A stretch of DNA of 64,000 bases. Source: Albugo candida. Lineage: Eukaryota; Oomycota; Peronosporomycetes; Albuginales. The notes under the pieces are model-generated. The model saw nothing but the letters and a program-made list of their open reading frames with translations, made no database searches and was not told where the DNA came from. The first letter of the stretch is position 1. The number at the start of each line of letters is the position of its first letter. The stretch covers positions 124,001 through 188,000 of the forward strand of contig JBDOQK010000019.1 of the NCBI GenBank assembly GCA_040437565.1, written 5' to 3'. A program made the position numbers and the translations under genes. This document shows, piece by piece, positions 11,301 to 21,400 of the stretch.

Positions 11301-12878
11301 ACGTTGGCCGACACATTCGGCTTCACATTGTGGACGGAATAGCGTGCATCGTTGAGATACTTGGCCAGCAAGTGGCTGAGAGGCATCATATCGCTCAAGT
11401 CTTGGACACGGATGCCTCAGAGTACGAACATTGTCTCCAGAAGCTCGTCGATAGCAGCCAAATTGTCGTCGAACAAGCCAAGATCCTGCTGGAACGATCG
11501 AAAGAAAATGAGCGTGAGAAATTGGAGCAACAAAAACAGCTTTCGGGGCAGTTGGAACACTTGAAATTGAGCAAAAATCTCTTGGAGAAGGAAAAAGAGG
11601 CTCTGATTGCTCAGGTTGCTTCACTTGAGACACAAATTGAAGAGGAGAGTCGATTGCGCCACGACGACAAGCAGCAAGCCGATTGTATTGCCCAAGAGCT
11701 CCAAAGTCAGCTTCAGACACATTGGCAGCAGAACCAGATACTTGAAACGAAATGCCAGGCGCTTGGACAAGCAATGCAGCAGGCGGAACATGATCGTAGT
11801 GAGCTTGCGCGTGAAGTGGACCAACTTCACCGCTCCAAAGAAAATGTCGAGAATCTGTGTCACGATCTTCGCGATCAATTGCAAGCCCAAGAGCGAGGAA
11901 CCATCGAGAAGACCGAGGAACAGGTCGCCACACAAAAAGCCGAGCTATTGAGCGCCAATGTGCTTGTGGATGAGCTGCGTCGAAATCTTGCGAGTGCCGA
12001 GCAGAACAAGAAGGAACAAGAGCGGATTCGGGAAGATCTTCATGCCAATTTGACGCATGTTCGACAGGAAATGATTGAGCAATTGGCTCAGGCTAATGTG
12101 AGCGCCTGTAATCAGCAAAAAGCGTTGAATGAGCTTCTCGATCAGTGTGGAAAGGAGAAGGCCGAATGGAAGGGTAAAGCCACTGCTCTTCAAGCACAAG
12201 TGACCAGTGCCCAAGCTGAATTGACCACATTACACCACGAGATTCGTCAGCTTCAAGCTTTGAAAGTTGAGATGAATGACGCTTCCAAAACGATCGATCT
12301 CGCGGATGAGAAAGACAAACAGCTACTGGAAGCACAGACCAAAGAATTGCATCATGTGGCGGAAATCGAAAGGCTTGAGACGAAAATTCAGGTGCTGACG
12401 ACAAAACGAGAGGAACTAAGCCAAAGTATACAATCGCTATCGTCCGAAAGGGATCAACTGCGGCATCAAGTGCGGGAATTGAAAGAGACCGATGAAGAAT
12501 TGACACTTCAGATCCAGGTTTTGACTGAAGAGCGCGATACTGCACGCCAAAATGAAGAGCTATTGTTTGCGGAAAGCATTGAAAAAGACCAGGAAATTGA
12601 GCGAATTCGCGATGGATACGGTAGGTGTCCTAGTCTTGTGTGGAATCTTGTTTTCATGTGTTGTAATGGACGATAGTTTGGGTCACCGATCGTATGAATG
12701 CAAAAGAGGATGAGCTTGCAGAATTGCAGGAGCAGCTGGAGCGATATCAGAGCTTGCTGGCGATCCATAATGAGAGGTGATCGTACGCGATCAGTCAACT
12801 TCCCACATACACAAAGAAGGCGCACGTAGTCAAGCTGAAGCTTTTGAGAATCGATCGCTCGAGAATCTTTTTCAATGA
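8372..12878 (+). CDS. Kinesin with N-terminal motor and long coiled coil
   Basis: 1465 residues from exons 8372-12620, 12677-12776 and 12830-12878. The motor spans about residues 8-350: P-loop GQTGSGKT near 91, switch I NAESSRSH, switch II DLAGSERA and the FVPYRNSKLT block are intact, so it should be an active microtubule motor. VKDLQERVV resembles kinesin-2/kinesin-3 motors, but I see no FHA, PH or other cargo domain that would settle the family. A middle region of about 600 residues is of unknown fold, followed by about 400 residues of strong coiled coil (1030 to the end). The last two small exons add about 50 residues and were located by splice sites only. Confidence 0.88.
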
Positions 12879-13041
12879 GCATAGAGCGTACCTGTGGTCA
12901 TGACGAGAGCGACTTGGGCTTTTTCAAAGGAAAAAAGCTTCAAAGGTAAAATCCGTTTTGCATGTTTCAAAATTCAAAATTGTTTTACGCGTATTCGCGC
13001 GCGGTTCCGAATAATAGAGCAAATCATTGTGTGGCTTTCAA

Positions 13042-14829
13042 TCAGTCCTCGTCTTCGTATTCCCCGCAATCCTCAATAGTAACGGGTACAAGCGGTTTAT
13101 CACCTTTATCCGTCTCCATTCCTTCGATTCTTGTGATAATATCCATGCCTTCCACAACGTGACCAAAGACGACATGTTTCCCGTCCAAGTGAGGTGTTGG
13201 GACGGTGGTGATGAAGAATTGTGATCCATTCGTGTTGGGGCCAGCATTCGCCATCGAGAGCAATCCTGGACGAGTGTGTTTCAATTTTAGATTCTCATCA
13301 GCAAATTTCTCCCCATAAATGCTCTCTCCTCCTGTGCCATCTCCCTTAGTAAAGTCTCCGCCCTGAATCATGAATCCTTTGATCACGCGATGGAAACCGC
13401 TTCCTTTGAAATGCAGAGGTTGGCCGGTTGATGCATTTCCTTTTTCTCCAGTACACAAAGCTCTAAAGTTTTCTACTGTTTTCGGGCACGCGTCTTTGTA
13501 CAGTTGCATTACCACTTTTCCTGCTTCTTCGTCACCAACTTTTACGTCAAAATACACCTTTGGATTGTTTGGGTCGAGCTCTGGTTCATCACTGACTTGA
13601 GCTTTGTCATCGTACATCGACACTTTGCTAAAGATACCCCCAAATATTGCTTTCTCTTTGGTTTTGATCTCTTTGAGTTTCTCTTTCAATGTGTCCAAAG
13701 CACGACGGACATCTCGACTGGCAGGATCCAATTTACCCGCCGCCAACAGATCTTCTTTGGCTCGATCCAAATCGTTGAGATGCATTCGAGCAAGTCCACG
13801 ACGGTATAGAGCCTTGATATTGTTCTTATCATTCTTGAGGGCTTTGCCGCTAACCGCTGCTGCTTCCGTATAGTTCTCCACTTTGAGGTGACACATGCTC
13901 GCATTTACATAGCAAATCGTCTGCAATTCCTTCATTTTGGTTTGATCTTCTTCTTCAGCATCGTATAGATCGTCCATGTAGGAAGCACCTTTCTCATACT
14001 TGGCAGCTGCTTCTTCGTACTGTTGGGTCTTGAATAGTTCGGTTCCTTCAGCCTTAAGCTTGGTACATTCCTCCACCTTCTCTTCTGTGCTCATTTCCCA
14101 GCTTTCCTTCTTTTTCTCCGCGAAGCCCAATAGCTCCACATCAAATTTCAGTGTTGCATTCGCTGGAATCTTTGGAGGACTTCCAGCTTCTCCATATGCA
14201 TATTCAGGCTTACATGTAAGCATTGCTCTCTACAAGGCTATGGTCAGCAAAAGGAGCTGTGAATCAATCGGTCGACCACTCACCTCGCCCACTTTCATGG
14301 TAGCAAACGCGGTATCCCAGGCTTTGATCACATTGCCTTTGCCCAATACAAACTAGTTGCGAATATCAAGTTCAAATAAGTATCAATTGTAATAGTGTAT
14401 GCGAGTATAAAGGTTCACTTACCGTGAATTCAGAATCGCGGTCTCTCGAGCTGTCAAATACAGTTCCGTCGAGCAATGAGCCGGTGTAATGAGCTACAAT
14501 CAGANNNNNNNNNNNNNNNNNNNNNNNNNNNNNNNNNNNNNNNNNNNNNNNNNNNNNNNNNNNNNNNNNNNNNNNNNNNNNNNNNNNNNNNNNNNNNNNN
14601 NNNNCGGTCTCTCGAGCTGTCAAATACAGTTCCGTCGAGCAATGAGCCGGTGTAATGAGCTACAATCAGAGCACGTGAATTGCGACAGTAGGAAGTTTGA
14701 ATGCCAACCTCGAATTTCGTATCCATTAGGCGGGATTTCCCCCGTTCCTTCTTGTTGAATTTCTTTCAGGACACCACCATCTCCAGTGAGATCGATAACA
14801 TCTGAAGATTTCATTTCGACGTCAGCCAT
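13042..14829 (-). CDS. Dual-family immunophilin: FKBP-TPR-cyclophilin
   Basis: 482 residues once the assembly overlap is counted once. Exons: 14829-14709, 14659 across the gap to 14423, 14352-14284 and 14229-13042. The N-terminal FKBP domain has [23 protein letters not shown] and [13 protein letters not shown] region of about three repeats follows, including [12 protein letters not shown]. The C-terminal cyclophilin domain has [15 protein letters not shown] (catalytic Arg), FFITT and [10 protein letters not shown]. Both are peptidyl-prolyl isomerase folds, and TPRs usually bind Hsp90-type C termini. The Trp that gives cyclosporin affinity in CypA is His here, as in Cyp40. This order is known from apicomplexan FCBP. 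No signal peptide is seen, so it is probably cytosolic. Confidence 0.93.
14505..14604. other. Assembly gap (100 N) with duplicated flanks
   Basis: The 66 bp at 14439-14504 are repeated exactly at 14605-14670 on the other side of the N run. The sequence is exon 2 plus intron end of the immunophilin gene. Counting it once restores an open, correctly spliced frame, so the gap is an unmerged contig overlap. Confidence 0.95.
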
Positions 14830-15596
14830 TTCTCAAGTGTTTACTCACGGATTTTCTAAAATAAAATTGCAAATGCAAATGTGAGGCAACTTGCGGGAAA
14901 CAGATCCTAGAGCCTCAGATCTTCGATTTCACCATCTAACAACATACCCGTTGACGGATGATACATCTTCTTTGAGAAAAGCTGCCTGAAGGAACCCTAA
15001 CATTTAATACCTCTTTATTTAGTCTGTTGTAGCTTCTCTTGGTTGCGAATATTCTGGAAGCAAGGAACACGTACCTGAACAATTAAATTACCGGTAATAC
15101 TGCTCACCTGACTTTAATTAATTCGAAATTGTACCATATTAGAGGCATAAATGCGTAAATAAATAAATCTAACAAGACTTTAATCTAGATTACGTCTATC
15201 TTTGGTAAGCTTTACTGATACAACTAACTATAGATCGGAGATTCGGCTTAGCATACCACAAGATCCAAAGCGTCCAGTAGCTTCAGTGCCTTAAAATGGC
15301 AACAAATTCGACAGCTAATTTCAGCTACCATGCGCGGCTCTGATGAAAGTATAGTCGGCGTTTCTGTGTCGTATCACGCCAAATCAAAGCTCCTACATGG
15401 AATCTAAATGTATAAAATGACGGAAGTTTTGACAGATGAAGGTTTACGTGTTGACGCAGCCACTCTTACGGTTTTCAATTGGTAACAGCACCTTTTCTAT
15501 GAGAGTTGCGCTTCCCGCGTCTCACAATCCTATTGCATGGCAACTTGTGTCTCATGATATAATCATAGTGTAATTACATATTTATATTATAAACCA
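14830..15596. other. Divergent intergenic region
   Basis: Between the start codons of the immunophilin (-) and the TFIIIC90-like gene (+). There are only short open frames and no recognised gene or RNA. It presumably carries both promoters and 5' untranslated regions. Confidence 0.5.
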
Positions 15597-18160
15597 ATGG
15601 AGATCGACGCCAATCTGATAGACTCCACAGAAGCATCAAGCAGGGCACGGAATGGAGGAGAATCTGACTGCAACTCTGTACGTGTCAAGGAGCGTATATC
15701 TTCCACCCCACTACTGCCAAACTGTATTCACTGGTCCCAAGACGGACGTGTGGCTGTCGTCACTGACACCAACATAATGATCACCACATTCTGTAATCGC
15801 GAGATGGAATTCTATATGCAGAATCCACCCATTCTCTCCAAATCCTTTATTTTCTTCCCAGCAGACATCAAAAATGAGCATATTCCCGTCGATATGACCG
15901 CACATAAGCAGGTACGATGCAAGTCTGCTTCTCTGCCGCCGTTAATGCAACTAATTGTCCATCAAAGGAGAATCTCGGATCCGGTTGCACGTCGTACTTC
16001 CTCCTGCGCAAAGACCGCCCCCAAAATCCAAAAGATATATCGCTTTCCAAAAACGAATGCAACACATTTGTCGGAATGGAGTGGGGACCTCGAGGCTCCG
16101 GTCCGAATGCGTCCTGTGCGATTGTAGCACTATCAGCTGGATCAAGGATAAGCCTTCACTTTGCATCGAGTTATCAGATGAATTGGACCGAAAGTGAGGT
16201 TTTCTCCGAGCATTTGTATGCATTTTTGGAAGAACATCAGTTCGGCGTCAAGAATTTTGCGCGTGAGCCTGCAGTTGCAAAGGACGTTTCGATTGACGAC
16301 CCAGTTGTACCAGATCGCACGAAACGGGCACGAAACCGAAATGTAGAGGCGAAAACAGTGGACGAATTGGTGAATAAGTGTGCGCTACTGGCGACGTTAT
16401 CGATTGCCTGGTCGAAGCCTCTATACAAGACGCAAATAAAGCGGGAATCATCATCCTTGATCGTATTTGCTGGAAAGAAATTGGTCACTATATGGGAGTA
16501 CACGCTGCAAACAGGAGATCAATCCAATTTGAATTCAGCGAGCAGACACCTATCATCACTTCCTATCGGATGGCTACTTTCCGAAAATTTTGGCTGGATA
16601 ACTGCGAGCACCTGGCAGCAATCCCATATCAATGCAAAGTCGACCACGACAGATAAAATGCTGCTTGCATTGGGCACGTGCGAGGGTTCAATACTGCTGA
16701 TAAGTGTCCATTTGATGCGAGGCTCTTCCATGAATCAGCTCGTGGTAGACCGTGTTGTCACTTCCCCGGGATCTCAGCCTGTGAGCTGTCTGCATCTCGG
16801 GTCACGAGCCTCGTCGAAATTCACTGGAGATAGTAAGTTGGTCGTAGGAGCAGGAATGGATATCTCAGTATGGAGCACGAAAGATGAGTCTGTAGCGACA
16901 TGGAAAGCTCATGATGCAAATATCACTGGAATAGGAGTCAGCTATTTTGGAGATGTAATCATGTCTGTGTCCATCGACGGCTGTGTCAAATCCTGGGTCA
17001 GAGTCGACACAGAGTTTATTTGCAAGCGAGCCATCGTTGAGAGCAAACCGTACCCTTTGTATGGGCTTGCAGTGTCACCGCTATCGGTTCAGATTGCATT
17101 ACTGCATGTGATGCCTCCGGCTGCTCGTCCGAACCGAAAGTCTCAGGCCGATATGTCGTATTCACGAGTATCGTGTGCCTTTGAGATTATGCGATCTCCT
17201 TTGGTGGATAGTGCTTCATCTTTGTCGGATATGATATACCGAATCCTCGAACACAGCCAGGAAGCAGCTTCATTCACTGATGTTCTCTGGTTATGTCACC
17301 AAGATACCACTTCTTCGACTCCCGATGAGAACGCTTTAGAGCTATCGCTTCCAACACTTCTTCACAATGTCAAGGGAGTGGATCTTTCAAATTTCATCAG
17401 CAAACGACTCAAAAAGCCTCTGTATGTATTGATATGCGAGAAGCTCGAGACTCAGTATTCCATCAGAGATCAACACAACCCCACAATACAGACCGCACTG
17501 GCTCCAATTCTATTGTTACAAGCATCCTATCTACTCCGCGCGTCTGCAAAAGCATCAAAAGAGGATCTCGATGTCCAAGAACAAGCGCGTCAAAAGCTTC
17601 TCCGGTCGCTATATATCTTCTGGGCGGAGCAGTGTCTGAACGTTTTGCACTTGAATAAGGACGATGAGCTCTCAATCTCAGCTACGGAGATTACGAGTGC
17701 ATTATCAATGGCAGATTTTCTCAGTATACAACCATCTCTCACGCAAAAAAGTATTGATTTGGTAACGAGCACATACGAGCGCTTTGGATCGCAGGAAGAT
17801 ATCTCCCGATGGGAAAAAAGTGTGGAATCAGCGAATAATGCGACTTTGAGCGATGAGCCAAAGCAACTTTGCGTCACATTACCCATCCGTGAGCGCTGCG
17901 TTATATGTCAGAAGGGTATCATCCCCACAGAATTTGACTTGAAATGTGAGTCTGAGCACACACAACAAAGATGCTTTCTTTCCTTCCGCGCCATCAGCTC
18001 TGTTGACGTGTGGAAATGTATGGGATGTGGAGCGTGTGCGGATAAAGCGACATGCATGGAGTCTGGCAGCCCATTTTATATGTTAGCATCGATAAATATT
18101 GAGGATATCCGTTGTCGATTATGTGGCAGCTACTGCATTTTATTTCGATATGGAATATGA
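15597..18160 (+). CDS. TFIIIC 90-kDa-subunit-like protein (GTF3C4 family)
   Basis: 835 residues from exons 15597-15911 and 15968-18160; the 56-nt intron has a CTAAT branch-like motif. TFIIIC recruits TFIIIB and RNA polymerase III to tRNA genes. The N-terminal block around residue 35 (IHWSQDGRVAVVTD) and the later GMEWGPRG segment match the TFIIIC_delta beta-propeller. WD-like repeats follow (about 250-370). The last 95 residues hold a Cys-rich zinc region with CxxC pairs (CVICQKG, CMGCGAC, CRLCGSYC) and an SEH His, as in the zf-TFIIIC domain. Assignment rests on domain order and motifs rather than strong identity. Confidence 0.72.
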
Positions 18161-18406
18161 TATAGAAAGAATAGAAGCAGAGAAATCTACTGGCACGCTT
18201 GTCGGTATCCCAAGCGTTGTATTGGTGTGGAAAATAGAGCGTTTATGTCATCGAAAAATGCGATAAGAAGCTCATTGAGTTGCATATTTGTTTTTACCCA
18301 ATCAAATCCAATCACATAATCGATTGGCTATAAATAAAAGCGGCATGATTGGCTGCCAACATCGCGAATTCGCGCTGTATGCACTTCCAGCGATACGACA
18401 CAAAGA

Positions 18407-21400
18407 ATGCACTCTGCAACAGACCAGACAATTCTTCGTCATGAGCCAAAGCAAGTTTGCTTTGGCATATACAGTGACCATGAGATACGGCAATTGAGTG
18501 TGAAAGAAATCGTCTCCCAAGTGACTTTTGATGCTCTAAACAATGCAGTAGTTGGAGGTCTTTACGACCCAGCATTAGGTCCAATTGATTACAATATGAT
18601 CTGTCCCACTTGTCACCAGACACAGAAAGAATGTCCCGGCCACATGGGCCACATTGAGCTCCCTGTTCCTGTGTATAATCCTGTGTTGTTCCCAAAACTG
18701 CTTACGATTCTGAAGCGAAAATGCTTCAATTGTCACAAGCTTCGTTTGGACTGCAGTAAATCACGAGTATACCGCGTCAAGATCATGTTGTACGACTGTG
18801 GACTCGCTGAGGAAGTCGCTACACTCACTGAGCTTTTGGAACAACGCGATGGAATTGAGGACGAAGCACCTCATCAAGTCATTAAGCGACAACAAGCGAT
18901 TTTGGATGAATATGAGCGCTTTGCAGCCACAAAGCGGAATACGCACAGCAAAATGCGATCTCGAGCGGTTCAGGTGGAACGCGAGCGACTTGTAGCTGAA
19001 GTGCTGAAAACCACAAAGCAAAAGTGTGAGAATTGTGGAGCGATCACACCGTCCGTTCGTCAGGATTCCAATGCGAAAATCTTTATCAAAAGCCTCAGTG
19101 CGCGCTCTCGTCGTAATAATCGCCAAAAGAACCTTAAAATCGGTGCAGCTGTGGATCAAATCACTTGTACGTTGCAAAAGGAGGAAAGATATGAAGACGG
19201 TAGCGAACTCTCTTCTGAAGATTCTTCGCTCGAAATGGACCTCAGCGAGCTTTCCCGTGACAAAAACTCGACTACGGCACATCATACATTTCTTCCTCCG
19301 CTTGAAGTACAATCTCAGCTCCAACTTTTGTGGAAACATGAGGCTGGTTTGATGGAATTGTGTTTTGGAGAGGTTGAAGCTGGCACAAGTAACACTGAAA
19401 CTCGTCTGAATGGATGGCAATCCTTCTTTCTACAGGTGGTTCCCGTCACCCCGTCACGTTTTCGGCCGCCGGTCTTTCTAGGAGACGATCAATTCGAACA
19501 CGCTCAGAACACGTATCTTTCGAAAATTATACAATTGAGTCAAGCAATCGTCCAGAAAACCAATAAAGTCGGGAAGGTATCGCCTTCAACGGGCTCCTCT
19601 GACATTATGGAAGACACTCCAGACGATATCGATCTGTTCCAAAAGCTCTCATTGTGGACAGAACTTCAGGTGAATGTGAATTCTCTCATCGACAGTACAA
19701 AGGCTCGACCTGGACAAGATACTCCTCAGGGAATTCGACAACTTATCGAGAAAAAGGAAGGACTATTCCGGAAGAATATGATGGGAAAACGAGTCAATTA
19801 CGCTGCACGATCGGTTATCTCTCCGGATCCTTACATCAGTACGAGTCAAATAGGCGTTCCTCTACGCTTTGCCAAGACGCTAACATATGCTCAGCCTGTG
19901 ACGCCTTGGAATATTGAACAATTACGCGAGCTGGTGATGAACGGACCTGACGTGCATCCAGGAGCAAACTTTGTAGAGAATGAAATGGGTCGATTGATTG
20001 ATCTGAGTAAACGAAGTCCGCATCAACGATTCGCAATAAGTAAAACCCTTCTCACCCGATCAGCAAGCGCTCAAGGGAAAAGTCGAAATCGCGTCAAAAG
20101 AGTATGGCGGCACCTTCAGACTGGCGATGTCGTATTGATGAATCGACAGCCTACACTCCACAAACCGAGTATGATGGCTCACGTTGCCCGTGTGCTGACC
20201 AATCCAGAGATGCAGACCATCCGCATGCATTATGCAAATTGTAATACGTACAATGCGGACTTTGACGGCGACGAAATGAACCTCCATTTTCCACAGAATG
20301 AGTTGGGTCGAAGTGAAGCGTACAACATCGCGGCTAATGATCATCAATACCTGGTTCCTACGGATGGCTCTCCTCTTCGAGGATTGATTCAAGATCATGT
20401 TGTGTGTGGAATCAAGCTGACACAGCGGGATACGTTCCTCACCAAAGACATGTATAATCAGTTATTATACAACGCCTGGGCATCCATCGAAGGCCTTAAT
20501 CTACCAGGAATGGTCATCGACCCGAAGCAAAATATTGAAAATATTCCTCCGGCAATACTGAAACCAAAACAGCTCTGGACAGGCAAACAAGTGATTACTT
20601 CCATTCTACGAATGCTGACGAAAGGGCTTCCTCCATTACATATGACCAGCAAAGCCAAAGTGAAAGGCGAATTGTATGGGATTTCTAATCAGGAGCACAT
20701 TGTTATTTTTCGGGATGGAGAATTACTGCAAGGTGTGCTCGATAAAAGTCAATTTGGAGCTTCCATGCACGGATTCGTGCATGCGACATACGAGATCTAC
20801 GGTGCTCGAATTGCCGCAGACTTGCTCACAGCATTGGGACGATTATTTACGTGCTACCTCCAGTTTGTTGGGCATACCTGTGCTGTGGAAGATCTGACAC
20901 TTCATGCTCAGGCTGAAAAACGCCGTAGCAAACTGATCAAAAAATCGGAAATTGCTGGAGAAGAAGCCTGTGCTGAATTTGCTGGCTTACACGATCTATT
21001 AAGTGCAAAACGCACAGCCGAACAAGATGATCGAGGCGGGAAGAAGCGACGCATGACCGACTTGGAACGGGCAGAATTACGGTCCCGCATGGAGACATTA
21101 TTCCACGGACGAGATGCTGATCAGAATCGGAAGGCTCTTGATGCTCATATGATGGGTTGTGTCCATAAATTCAATAGTGAGATCATTAAAACGTGTCTTC
21201 CTGTCGGCCAAACCAAACCGTTCCCAAGCAACAACTTTTCAATGATGGTGCTCACCGGGGCCAAAGGGTCTATGGTGAATCATTCTCAAATCTCCTGCGG
21301 CTTGGGACAACAAGCTCTCGAAGGACGTCGTGTGCCGATTCTGGTCAGTGGACGATCACTTCCTTCATTTGAGCCATTCGATCCAAGTCCTCGTGCTGGA

